From FW021-bin31 sp964422465 (GTDB taxonomy: Bacteria > Bacteroidota > Bacteroidia > Chitinophagales > Chitinophagaceae), in contig CAYRBD010000012.1 of NCBI GenBank assembly GCA_964422465.1, forward strand, positions 1-46,522: DNA of 46,522 nt, in the 5' to 3' direction. Below are positions 7,769-15,318 of this stretch, one piece after another. The position numbers were made by a program, and so were the translations under genes. Within the stretch, counting starts at the first letter, position 1; each line of letters starts with the position of its first letter. The notes under the pieces were generated by a model that saw nothing but the letters and a program-made list of their open reading frames with translations, made no database searches and was not told where the DNA came from.

Positions 7769-9466
7769 ATGGCAGAAGTTATTCGCATGCCCCTTTTAAG
7801 TGATACCATGAAAGAGGGCGTTATAGCAGGTTGGAATGTAAAAGTGGGCGATAAAATATCCGCAGATGATCCAATAGCTGAGGTAGAGACAGATAAGGCT
7901 ACCATGGAAGTAATTCCTTATGTAGAAGGTACCGTATTATATATTGGTCCCAAAAAAGGAGAAGCAGCTAAAGTGAATGAGGTGATTGCGGTTGTTGGAG
8001 AAGAGGGCGAATCGTATGAAGACCTCCTCCAGGAAGAAAAAAAGAGCGCTAAAGATTCAGATCAATCTGATAAGCAGGAAGAAGACTCTCCGGAAAAGGA
8101 AAGCTCTTTAGATAAAGAAAAATCGGATACAGAAGAGAATAAAGAAGAGAAAAAGACAGATAAAGGTGCTTTAGAAGAAGCTCAAAAAAATGCAACCGCC
8201 ATTCGTATGCCGCTTCTGAGCGACACGATGAAAGAAGGAAAAATAGTTTCCTGGAATAAAAAAGAAGGCGATAAAGTAGAGGCTGATGATGTATTGGCAG
8301 AAGTAGAAACAGACAAAGCCACGATGGAAGTCATTGGCTATGTGGAAGGAACGCTTTTGCATATAGGCGTAAAAGAAGGAGAGGCGGCAAAGGTAAATGC
8401 AATTATTGCCATTGTCGGGAAAGAAGGAACTGATATTCAACCGCTTCTGGATGCCGAGGGCAGCGAGGAAAAAGAAAAAGAAGCTCCGAAGGAAGCAGAT
8501 AAAGAAAAAGATAAGGATAAGGCTGAAGAAAAGGTGCCTGCTGCTAAAAAGGATACTGCCCCAAAAAAGAAGACCGATAGCGGGAGTTCAAAAACTTCCG
8601 AAGGGCGTATTAAGGTTTCCCCCCTCGCCCGCAAGTTGGCGGAAGAAAAAAATATTGACCTGGAACAGGTTTCCGGTACCGGAGATGGGGGAAGGATCAT
8701 CAAAAGAGATATTGATAACTTTAAACCTCAGGAAGTTGAGAAAGCGGCACAAGCGCCTGCCTTTGCCCCTGCAGGAGAAGAAGGATATTTTGATACCCCG
8801 CTTTCTCAGATGCGTAAAACCATTGCTCGCAGACTGGGAGAGAGCAAGTTTACAGCCCCTCACTTTTACCTGACTATAGAGGTGAACATGGATACAACCA
8901 TAAAGGTACGCAAAGCGATGAATGAATTAAGTCCGGTAAAAATATCCTTTAATGATATCATTATCAAAGCCTCCGCCATGGCGTTGCGTCAGCATCCCGC
9001 TGTTAACAGTTCCTGGTTAGAGAAGGATAGCGCTATCCGAACTTATAAGCATATTCATGTAGGTTCTGCGGTAGCAATGGAAGAAGGGTTGATCGTGCCC
9101 GTCATTAAATTTGCAGACCAAAAGACCTTGAGCCAGATTGCCGGAGAGGCTAAAGAACTCTATGCCAAAGCCAATAACAAAAAATTGCAACCGGCAGAAT
9201 TCAGTGGAAATACTTTTACCGTTTCCAATTTGGGAATGATGGGTATCGAGGAATTTACGGCTATTATTAATCCCCCGGATGCCTGCATCCTTGCTGTGGG
9301 AGGGATTAAAGAAACCGTAGTTGTTAAAAATGGAGAATTTACAACAGCCAACATAATGAAATTAACCCTGAGTTGCGATCACCGGGTAGTAGATGGCGCT
9401 GTGGGAGCCCGTTTCCTGCAAACGCTGAAACAACTTATCCAGAATCCGGCAACTATGCTGGTGTAG
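7769..9466 (+). CDS. pdhC: Dihydrolipoamide acetyltransferase (E2) of the pyruvate dehydrogenase complex
   Basis: A 565-residue E2 core subunit with two N-terminal lipoyl domains. Their lipoylation lysines are K43 and K183, both in VETDKATM, and both domains open with IRMPLLSDTMKEG. They are joined by long Lys/Glu/Asp-rich linkers (about residues 88-135 and 228-275). The E3/E1-binding domain follows (VSPLARKLAEEKNIDL..GTGDGGRIIKRDI, about 285-315). The C-terminal acyltransferase domain ends with the catalytic CDHRVVDGAVGARFL (His and Asp of HxxxDG). The pyruvate assignment rests on the two-lipoyl arrangement and the MPLLSDTM motif; a branched-chain or 2-oxoglutarate E2 is less likely. No E1 gene is adjacent. 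Confidence 0.9.
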   Translation: MAEVIRMPLLSDTMKEGVIAGWNVKVGDKISADDPIAEVETDKATMEVIPYVEGTVLYIGPKKGEAAKVNEVIAVVGEEGESYEDLLQEEKKSAKDSDQSDKQEEDSPEKESSLDKEKSDTEENKEEKKTDKGALEEAQKNATAIRMPLLSDTMKEGKIVSWNKKEGDKVEADDVLAEVETDKATMEVIGYVEGTLLHIGVKEGEAAKVNAIIAIVGKEGTDIQPLLDAEGSEEKEKEAPKEADKEKDKDKAEEKVPAAKKDTAPKKKTDSGSSKTSEGRIKVSPLARKLAEEKNIDLEQVSGTGDGGRIIKRDIDNFKPQEVEKAAQAPAFAPAGEEGYFDTPLSQMRKTIARRLGESKFTAPHFYLTIEVNMDTTIKVRKAMNELSPVKISFNDIIIKASAMALRQHPAVNSSWLEKDSAIRTYKHIHVGSAVAMEEGLIVPVIKFADQKTLSQIAGEAKELYAKANNKKLQPAEFSGNTFTVSNLGMMGIEEFTAIINPPDACILAVGGIKETVVVKNGEFTTANIMKLTLSCDHRVVDGAVGARFLQTLKQLIQNPATMLV

Positions 9467-9660
9467 GAGCAATTTGCAGTTAGCAATTTGTAGTTGGTAG
9501 CGATGTCCTGAGCGGAACCGAAGGGTTGGCAAATTGTAAAATAATTGAGCACGGTTTTTGATATTATCTCCACAAGATAAGATTGAATGCTTTCGTGGCC
9601 CCTTAAATAGTATGTTTTTGGGCCCGGGAGTTACGAAATAGGGAATTTTTTTCAAAAAAT
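9467..9660. other. Intergenic region with short repeats
   Basis: No gene is supported between the E2 gene and the arg promoter. It starts with two tandem 14-bp copies, AGCAATTTGCAGTT (9468-9481) and AGCAATTTGTAGTT (9482-9495). At 9507-9525 it holds CCTGAGCGGAACCGAAGGG, which resembles a short repeat I recall as common between genes in Bacteroidota. A GCAAATTG at 9529-9536 is inverted relative to the 14-mers. The remaining sequence is A/T-rich without a clear terminator. Confidence 0.5.
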
Positions 9661-9692
9661 TTGAATATTTCTGAATATTTCTGATATCTTTG
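9661..9692 (+). promoter_or_regulatory. Promoter of the arginine operon
   Basis: TTG at 9661-9663, a 21-bp spacer and TATCTTTG at 9685-9692 give a full Bacteroidota-type promoter. Transcription would start near 9697, about 225 nt before the first acyltransferase gene, leaving room for the leader described below. Confidence 0.7.
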
Positions 9693-9749
9693 CATGGAGT
9701 TCAAGTTAACAGGACCTTTTTTGAAATTATTTTTAATTCTGAACTGAAG

Positions 9750-9866
9750 TTGAAAAATTATTTGACCCATATTCTGAACATCGCCAGGCATTGCACCTTA
9801 GAGGGCAATGTAGCGCTTCTTAGGGTTAATCTGATCAGACGTTCTTCCCGACGACCTCGTATCTGA
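9750..9866 (+). CDS. Putative arginine-rich leader peptide
   Basis: A small open frame between the promoter and the first arg gene. From a TTG at 9750 it has 38 codons and ends at TGA 9864-9866. The frame is also open upstream, without an ATG, so the start is uncertain. Its last residues are LIRRSSRRPRI, with five arginines in the final eight residues (codons AGA, CGT, CGA, CGA, CGT). The Arg codons lie inside a possible stem, ATCAGA (9834-9839) with TCTGAT (9862-9867). This layout is that of a ribosome-mediated attenuator responding to charged tRNA-Arg. It is inference from position and composition. Confidence 0.5.
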   Translation: MKNYLTHILNIARHCTLEGNVALLRVNLIRRSSRRPRI

Positions 9867-9868
9867 TA

Positions 9869-9932
9869 CTTATGCACATGCTCATGTGCTGAGGATAAGC
9901 GTTTATTCGCCGAACCTCTTTCGTTGGTTTTT
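9869..9932 (+). promoter_or_regulatory. Candidate attenuator hairpins of the arg leader
   Basis: Right after the leader stop codon, GCACATG (9874-9880) pairs with CATGTGC (9883-9889), and the outer CTTAT (9869-9873) can pair with ATAAG (9895-9899). A second, weaker hairpin of AACC/GGTT near 9913-9929 runs into a short T-rich stretch and may act as terminator. Which structure terminates and which antiterminates cannot be settled by eye. Confidence 0.4.
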
Positions 9933-10643
9933 GTAACAGTCTTTTTCACCTTTTATTTCTTTTATACTTTGGAATCTCAACTAAGTTTTATCGTTAGGAT
10001 AGCTACATCCGATGACCATAAATATAGCTCCGAAATTGCGGATGAAATGACCACTTCTGCTCTAAAACGAAAGGTCAATGTAGTCCCCCGTACACCCGAA
10101 TTTATTAAAGACAAGATGAATAATGAACTAGCCGTCATTGCTTTAAATCCCCAAAATGGAGAATGGGTCGGGTTTTGTTATATAGAAGTCTGGCAGCATG
10201 GTAAATATGTGGCCAATTCCGGCCTGATTGTTTCCCCCAAATACCGGGGGCTGGGTGTTTCGAGGGATATTAAGATTAAAATATTTGAACAAAGCAGGTG
10301 GAAGTTTCCAGAGGCTAAACTTTTTAGCCTGACCACCAGTCCTGCTGTCATCCACGTCAACAATTCGTTGGGTTATAAGGTAACCCCTTTTGCCGAACTC
10401 CTGTCAGATGTGCTTTTTTCAAATGGTGGGAATAGTTGGGTTAATTATATAGAACTGATGCAAAATGAAAGTTCCGGCCATAGCTACGTGGCCATGACGT
10501 TCACTCCTGAACCAGTGAATGCAAAACCGGTTTTCTTCGCTTTAGGCCGTTATTTTGTGAATATGATGAAGATGGCGAGAAAAGGCAGGATTGCCGGAAA
10601 CCCGGTAGGGATGATAGACTCCGGCGTGGTAAATGCGTTTTAA
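9924..10643 (+). CDS. Divergent paralogue of the arg-operon GNAT acyltransferase
   Basis: Up to 239 residues, strongly similar to the product of the next gene through the GNAT core: both share YTLESQL/DTLESQL, the WVGFCYIE segment and YVANSGLIVSPKYRGLGV, the acetyl-CoA-binding region. The C-terminal half has diverged. Where the neighbour has CKSCVNY and NCLCTAMLYDP, this copy has GNSWVNY and GHSYVAMTFTP, so all four cysteines are lost. There is no ATG before the conserved core. The frame opens with TTG at 9924, but the first residues are a run of Val/Phe/Tyr encoded by T-rich leader DNA, and a TTG at 9969 (giving MESQLSFIVRIA) is plausible. It may be a non-catalytic or repurposed copy. Confidence 0.7.
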   Translation: MVFVTVFFTFYFFYTLESQLSFIVRIATSDDHKYSSEIADEMTTSALKRKVNVVPRTPEFIKDKMNNELAVIALNPQNGEWVGFCYIEVWQHGKYVANSGLIVSPKYRGLGVSRDIKIKIFEQSRWKFPEAKLFSLTTSPAVIHVNNSLGYKVTPFAELLSDVLFSNGGNSWVNYIELMQNESSGHSYVAMTFTPEPVNAKPVFFALGRYFVNMMKMARKGRIAGNPVGMIDSGVVNAF

Positions 10644-11439
10644 ATATTTTTTTGAAGATGAAATTTATAAATTTGATACTTTGGAATCTCAACTGAAATA
10701 TATTGTCAGGATAGCCCGCCCCGAAGACCATAAATATGCGAAGACCATCACCGATGAGATGGCTTCCTCTGCAGAAAAACGGGGGACGGGAATTGCCCGA
10801 CGTACCCCAGAATATGTCATGCGGAAAATGGATGAAGGTAAAGCTATTATTGCGGTTAATCCGGAGGATGACGAATGGGTCGGCTTTTGTTATATTGAGG
10901 CTTGGCAACATGAGAAATACGTGGCTAATTCCGGTCTGATTGTTTCTCCAAAATATCGGGGGCTTGGTGTAGCCCGTAAAATTAAAACCAGGATATTTGA
11001 GTTATCCAGAAAAAAATATCCGGATGCTAAAATATTCGGACTGACTACCGGCCTTGCGGTTATGCGAATAAATTCAGACCTCGGCTATAAACCGGTAACT
11101 TACTCCGAGTTGACTCAGGATGATGTATTTTGGGAAGGATGTAAGAGTTGTGTAAATTACGATATCCTGATGAGCAAAGGACGTAAAAACTGCCTTTGTA
11201 CAGCCATGCTTTATGATCCCGCGGATGCGGCTAAAAAAGCTTCACAACAACATTCCCTTCAGGCTGATTCGGATAGGGAAGCCGGACAAAAAGGGAAAAA
11301 ACGACGAAGATTTAAAGGTAATTTGAAACTTTACGAACGGTGGTTACGTTACAAACGGTATGTACTGCTAAAGAACAGACGAAAAACAGAAATTAATACA
11401 GGCGCTGCGACAAAGAAGAAGAAATATTTTTTCTTTTAA
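10633..11439 (+). CDS. GNAT acyltransferase of the arginine operon, candidate N-acylglutamate synthase
   Basis: A 268-residue protein with a GNAT core (IVRIARPEDHKYA..VGFCYIEAWQHEKYVANSGLIVSPKYRGLGVARKIK). It carries a cysteine pattern CKSCVNYDILMSKGRKNCLC that I recall as constant in the GNAT protein encoded before argG in Bacteroidota. There it is the likely substitute for ArgA, acylating glutamate as the first step of arginine synthesis; that role is inference from context. A Lys/Arg-rich tail of about 60 residues (KGKKRRRFKGN to KKKKYFFF) follows the domain. The ATG overlaps the end of the preceding gene by 11 nt, which suggests translational coupling. argG follows after 32 bp. Confidence 0.75.
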   Translation: MRFKYFFEDEIYKFDTLESQLKYIVRIARPEDHKYAKTITDEMASSAEKRGTGIARRTPEYVMRKMDEGKAIIAVNPEDDEWVGFCYIEAWQHEKYVANSGLIVSPKYRGLGVARKIKTRIFELSRKKYPDAKIFGLTTGLAVMRINSDLGYKPVTYSELTQDDVFWEGCKSCVNYDILMSKGRKNCLCTAMLYDPADAAKKASQQHSLQADSDREAGQKGKKRRRFKGNLKLYERWLRYKRYVLLKNRRKTEINTGAATKKKKYFFF

Positions 11440-11471
11440 ATATAAGAATTATCAGATAAAAGTTTTTAAGA

Positions 11472-12662
11472 ATGAGCAAGAAAGTTGTTTTAGGTTTTAG
11501 TGGAGGGTTGGATACCTCTTATTGTGTAAAATATTTTACTGAAGAAAAAGGTTACGAGGTCTATACCATTATTATCAATACCGGAGGATTTAGTGAAGAG
11601 GAGTTAAAAGGTTTAAAAGAAAAAGCTTTGAAGTTGGGAGCTAAAGTACATAAAGCAGTAGATGCCTCCAGGCTGTATTATGATCAGACCATCCGGTATT
11701 TGATCTATGGCAATATTTTAAAGAATGGTACCTACCCGCTCAGCGTGAGCTCTGAAAGAATGGTACAGGCGAAGGAGATAGCAGAATATGCAAAAGAAAT
11801 AAAAGCAGATGCCGTAGCGCATGGCAGTACAGGAGCGGGGAATGATCAGGTTCGTTTTGATATGACTTTTCATATTTTATGTCCGGATATGGAAATCATT
11901 ACACCCATTCGTGATATGCAGCTAAGCCGCGAGGAAGAAATAAAATACCTCACGTCTAAAGGAGTAGAGATGGATTTTGAAAAGGCCAAATATTCTATTA
12001 ATAAAGGACTTTGGGGAACCTCGATTGGCGGAAAAGAAACACTGACGTCAAACGAATTTCTTCCGGAAGAAGCTTTTCCTACGCCAGTAACTAAGCAGGA
12101 GGAAGAAAAGATTAGTTTATCATTTGAAAAGGGAGAATTGAAAGCTGTTAATGGCCGGAAATTTTCACATCCGGTAGAAGCCATTAAACATTTACAGGAA
12201 CTTGCCGGTCCCTTCGGAATCGGGAGAGACATCCATGTTGGAGATACGATTATTGGAATTAAAGGACGGGTTGGATTTGAAGCAGCTGCTCCGACTGTGA
12301 TTATCAAAGCACACCATACATTGGAAAAGCATGTTTTAACCAAATGGCAACTCATGTGGAAAGACCAATTGAGTAATTTTTACGGCAACTGGCTGCATGA
12401 AGGACAGACCCTTGATCCGGTGATGCAGGATATTGAAGCGTTTTTGGAAAGCTCTCAGCAGCAGGTGTCCGGTGAGGTATTTGTATCTTTGAATCCTTAT
12501 CGTTTCCAGGTATTGGGAATCCAGTCTGGCCACGACCTGATGAACAACGATTTTGCACAATATGGAGAAATGAATACTGGCTGGACAGGGCAGGATGTGC
12601 GTGGGTTTTCGAAAATATTTGCCAATCAATCCGTTATCTGGCACAAAGTCAACAAACAATAA
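11472..12662 (+). CDS. argG: Argininosuccinate synthase
   Basis: A 396-residue cytoplasmic enzyme that joins citrulline and aspartate using ATP, the penultimate step of arginine synthesis. The ATP-pyrophosphatase P-loop is FSGGLDTSYC (residues 9-18). AHGSTGAGNDQVRFD (about 115-129) is the conserved substrate-binding stretch, and the C-terminal part contains NPYRFQVLGIQSGHDLM. The length is typical. It is co-oriented with the acyltransferase genes and argC. A hairpin of the REP type lies in the 40-bp gap to argC. Confidence 0.95.
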   Translation: MSKKVVLGFSGGLDTSYCVKYFTEEKGYEVYTIIINTGGFSEEELKGLKEKALKLGAKVHKAVDASRLYYDQTIRYLIYGNILKNGTYPLSVSSERMVQAKEIAEYAKEIKADAVAHGSTGAGNDQVRFDMTFHILCPDMEIITPIRDMQLSREEEIKYLTSKGVEMDFEKAKYSINKGLWGTSIGGKETLTSNEFLPEEAFPTPVTKQEEEKISLSFEKGELKAVNGRKFSHPVEAIKHLQELAGPFGIGRDIHVGDTIIGIKGRVGFEAAAPTVIIKAHHTLEKHVLTKWQLMWKDQLSNFYGNWLHEGQTLDPVMQDIEAFLESSQQQVSGEVFVSLNPYRFQVLGIQSGHDLMNNDFAQYGEMNTGWTGQDVRGFSKIFANQSVIWHKVNKQ

Positions 12663-12668
12663 TAGGCA

Positions 12669-12689
12669 GGGCAAGGCGGTGCGTTGCCC
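12669..12689. repeat. Hairpin between argG and argC
   Basis: GGGCAA (12669-12674) and TTGCCC (12684-12689) form a perfect 6-bp stem around a 9-base G-rich loop. It is followed by an A/T-rich, not T-run, sequence, so it is not a standard terminator. It may be a REP-like repeat or an mRNA processing element that sets relative expression of argG and argC. Confidence 0.5.
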
Positions 12690-12702
12690 CAAATAATAAA
12701 AA

Positions 12703-13683
12703 ATGACAGAAAAAAAAATAAAGGCAGCAATCATAGGCGGATCTGGTTATGCAGGAGGGGAGATGATCAGAATATTGTTAAACCATCCTGACGTGGAAAT
12801 ATCGTATGTGCATAGCCGTAGTAATGCCGGAAAACATATTTATGACGTGCACCCTGATTTGCTGGGGGATACGGAATTAAAGTTCACGGATGTCTTTAGT
12901 TGGGATTTGGATGTGGTCTTTTTCTGTATGGGGCATGGCGCTTCCACGCAGTTGATGCAGGAACAGGAAATTCCCGGCCATGTTCATATTGTGGATTTAA
13001 GCCAGGATTTCAGGTTGGGAGAAACGGCTCAGGGAAGGCATTTCGTTTATGGCTTACCAGAATGGAAAAAAGAAGAAATTAAAAAGGCGCATGACATTGC
13101 CAACCCCGGTTGCTTTGCCACCGCGATCCAATTAGGATTGTTGCCACTGGCCAAAGAAGGCTTGTTGAAAGAAGTGCACACTACCGGCATCACTGGCTCT
13201 ACCGGAGCCGGTCAAAAACTGAGAGCTACTACCCAGCATAGCTGGCGTCAGGGAAATGTAAATGCTTATAAAACACTGACACACCAACATCAGAAAGAAA
13301 TTAATCAGACCTTTAAAGCTCTGCAGCCGGGTTTTAATGCACCCTTTAATTTTGTCCCCTGGCGTGGGGATTTTACGCGTGGCATTTTTATTACGTCCTA
13401 CCTTGAGTGTGATTTGAATCTGGAAGAGGCTTACCAATTGTATTTTGATTTTTATAATGGCCATCCCTTTACCCATGTCAGCAAAAAAATGATAGATGTC
13501 AAGCAAATTGTCAATACCAATAAATGTCTTATCCATCTGGAAAAGGAAGGAAATAAACTCATAACGCATTCTGTAGAAGATAACCTGATTAAAGGCGCTT
13601 CCGGACAGGCTGTTCAAAATATGAACCTGATGTTTGGTTTGGAGGAAACAGCAGGACTAAAGTTGAAGGGGGTGATTTTTTAA
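12703..13683 (+). CDS. argC: N-acetyl-gamma-glutamyl-phosphate reductase
   Basis: A 326-residue NADPH-dependent enzyme reducing the acylglutamyl phosphate to the semialdehyde, third step of ornithine synthesis. The nucleotide-binding loop is IIGGSGYAGGEMIRIL (10-25). The catalytic cysteine is C137 in NPGCFAT, followed by GSTGAGQKLRATTQHSWRQGN. The length matches the Bacteroidota type. In this phylum the pathway may run with N-succinyl instead of N-acetyl intermediates, which the sequence cannot decide. Its stop codon directly abuts the inverted repeat that frames the DUF559 gene. Confidence 0.94.
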   Translation: MTEKKIKAAIIGGSGYAGGEMIRILLNHPDVEISYVHSRSNAGKHIYDVHPDLLGDTELKFTDVFSWDLDVVFFCMGHGASTQLMQEQEIPGHVHIVDLSQDFRLGETAQGRHFVYGLPEWKKEEIKKAHDIANPGCFATAIQLGLLPLAKEGLLKEVHTTGITGSTGAGQKLRATTQHSWRQGNVNAYKTLTHQHQKEINQTFKALQPGFNAPFNFVPWRGDFTRGIFITSYLECDLNLEEAYQLYFDFYNGHPFTHVSKKMIDVKQIVNTNKCLIHLEKEGNKLITHSVEDNLIKGASGQAVQNMNLMFGLEETAGLKLKGVIF

Positions 13684-13684
13684 T

Positions 13685-13709
13685 CCCCCATCCCCTAAAG
13701 GGGAGAATT
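13685..13709. repeat. Left inverted repeat of the DUF559 module
   Basis: The core CCCCTAAAGGGG (13692-13703) sits in a C-rich context that starts two bases after the argC stop codon. It is the inverted counterpart of the repeat at 14147-14168, whose core on the plus strand is CCCCTTTAGGGG. Confidence 0.65.
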
Positions 13710-13747
13710 GCAACACGAAAAATTAAAATTATCATGATTGATAAAGT

Positions 13748-14110
13748 ATGGAAAAGGAAATGTTTTATGGAGCATCTCCTCTGATTTTTGAAAAAGCAAG
13801 AGAATTAAGAAACCGGATGACAGGAAGTGAATATTCCTTATGGCTATGCTTGAAAAACAAGCAACTCGGGGTAAAGTTCAGGAGACAACATCCGATTGCG
13901 ATATATATAGTGGATTTTTATTGTCACGAATTGAGGCTGGTCATTGAGATAGATGGTGGAATACATGAATTGGAAGATGTAAGAAAAGCGGATAAGGAGA
14001 GAGAAGAAAATTTGAAAAAATTGGGCCTGACTGTGATCAGATTTACAAATAATGAAGTAAAAACCCAGACGGAAAAGGTCTTACAAATTATACGGTCACA
14101 TATTAATTAA
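13748..14110 (+). CDS. DUF559 (VSR-like) endonuclease-domain protein
   Basis: A 120-residue protein of the DUF559 family, related to very-short-patch-repair endonucleases of the PD-(D/E)XK fold. Visible motifs are TGSEYSLWLCLKNKQLGVKFRRQHPI (split across residues 25-50), the acidic IVDFYC with D56, and LVIEIDGGIHE with E67 and D69, which are the expected metal ligands. The end (LGLTVIRFTNNEV) is also typical. Its cellular role is unknown. It has no link to arginine synthesis, yet sits between argC and argD, framed by inverted repeats, which suggests it was inserted into a pre-existing operon. Confidence 0.85.
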   Translation: MEKEMFYGASPLIFEKARELRNRMTGSEYSLWLCLKNKQLGVKFRRQHPIAIYIVDFYCHELRLVIEIDGGIHELEDVRKADKEREENLKKLGLTVIRFTNNEVKTQTEKVLQIIRSHIN

Positions 14111-14125
14111 CATTTTAAAATTAAA

Positions 14126-14168
14126 CCTTTAGGGGATAGGTTTAGGATTCCCCTTTAGGGGTTAGGGG
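14126..14168. repeat. Right inverted repeat of the DUF559 module
   Basis: Two related units lie side by side: CCTTTAGGGGATAGG (14126-14140) and a 22-bp unit with core CCCCTTTAGGGG (14147-14168). Both are inverted relative to the left repeat. The outer unit ends one base before the argD ATG, so its GGGG may also serve as the ribosome-binding sequence of that gene. Confidence 0.65.
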
Positions 14169-14169
14169 T

Positions 14170-15294
14170 ATGAATTTATACAACGTTTATCCATTATTTG
14201 ATATAGCTCCCGAGAGGGCGGAAGGAAGTTATTTGTGGGATACCGACGGAACAAAATATCTGGATTTATATGGTGGGCATGCTGTTATATCCATCGGGCA
14301 TACCCATCCGCATTACGTACAGCGGATCACAGATCAGTTGCAGAAGATTGGATTCTATTCCAATTCGGTACAAAATCCTTTGCAGCAGGCTTTAAGTAAT
14401 AAACTTGGGGCTATGAGCGGTTATCCCGATTACCAGTTGTTTTTGTGCAATTCGGGAGCTGAAGCTAATGAAAATGCATTGAAACTGGCTTCGTTTGCCA
14501 CCGAAAGAAAAAAGGTTATAGCCTTTAAAAAATCTTTTCATGGGCGGACTTCCGGGGCGGTGGCAACTACTGATAATCCTAAAATTGTATCCCCTTTTAA
14601 TGCCGGCCATGAGGTGGCCTTTTTGCCGTTAAATGATATAGATGCCGTTGAAAAAGCCATAAATGAAGAAGTGGCTGCGGTAATTATTGAAGGTATTCAG
14701 GGAGTGGGAGGGATTCAGGTTCCTGATGTTAGTTTTTTTCAATTCCTCAGAAAAAAGTGTGACGAAGCAGGCGCAAAATTGATTCTGGATGAAGTACAGT
14801 CTGGTTATGGAAGAAGCGGTAAATTTTTTGCTCATCAATATGCAAACATTCGCCCTGATTTAATCACTACTGCGAAAGGAATGGGAAATGGCTTCCCCAT
14901 AGGTGGTGTTCTTATCCACCCGGATATAAAGCCGTGGGCCGGTCAACTGGGAACAACCTTTGGAGGAAACTATCTGGCATGTGTAGCCGGACTTGCTGTT
15001 TTAGAAGTAATTGAAAAAGAAAACCTGATCCAAAATGCACAAAAGGTAGGAGAATATTTAATAAAGGAACTTAGAGGAATTCCTCAAATTCAGGAAGTGC
15101 GGGGGAAGGCATTGATGATTGGATTTGACCTCCCGAAATCCTTGAGTCATATAAGAACAAATTTATTATACCATCATAAAATTTTTACAGGGGCAGCAGG
15201 GCCTTCTACCATCCGGCTGCTTCCTGCGCTGAATTTAAAGAAGCAGCAGGCTGACCTGTTCCTGGAGGCTTTTAAAGAAGCTTTAAGGAAATGA
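14170..15294 (+). CDS. argD: Acetylornithine-type aminotransferase (class III)
   Basis: A 374-residue PLP enzyme that would convert the N-acylglutamate semialdehyde to N-acylornithine. The PLP lysine is K236 in TTAKGMGNG. The cofactor-binding CNSGAEANENALKLA (93-107), SFHGRTSGA and LILDEVQSGYGRSGKFF are all class III hallmarks. Position after argG and argC supports the arginine role over other omega-aminotransferases. The ATG at 14170 directly follows the right repeat of the DUF559 module. The remaining arg genes (carbamoyltransferase, argB, argE, argH) are not in this window. Confidence 0.9.
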   Translation: MNLYNVYPLFDIAPERAEGSYLWDTDGTKYLDLYGGHAVISIGHTHPHYVQRITDQLQKIGFYSNSVQNPLQQALSNKLGAMSGYPDYQLFLCNSGAEANENALKLASFATERKKVIAFKKSFHGRTSGAVATTDNPKIVSPFNAGHEVAFLPLNDIDAVEKAINEEVAAVIIEGIQGVGGIQVPDVSFFQFLRKKCDEAGAKLILDEVQSGYGRSGKFFAHQYANIRPDLITTAKGMGNGFPIGGVLIHPDIKPWAGQLGTTFGGNYLACVAGLAVLEVIEKENLIQNAQKVGEYLIKELRGIPQIQEVRGKALMIGFDLPKSLSHIRTNLLYHHKIFTGAAGPSTIRLLPALNLKKQQADLFLEAFKEALRK

Positions 15295-15318
15295 CGAAAA
15301 GGAATTGCCGCAACATCC

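Noticed and set aside
8023..8600. Lys/Glu-rich low-complexity segments in the E2 gene as a separate repeat or frameshift region
   Set aside because: They are flexible linkers between lipoyl and binding domains, normal for E2 proteins, and the frame is intact.
9694..9747. 17-codon frame with ATG at 9694 as the arg leader peptide
   Set aside because: Its ATG overlaps the -7 box and lies before the expected transcription start, and it has no arginine codons.
13132..13617. 161-codon open frame antisense to argC
   Set aside because: Shadow frame of argC with no independent support.
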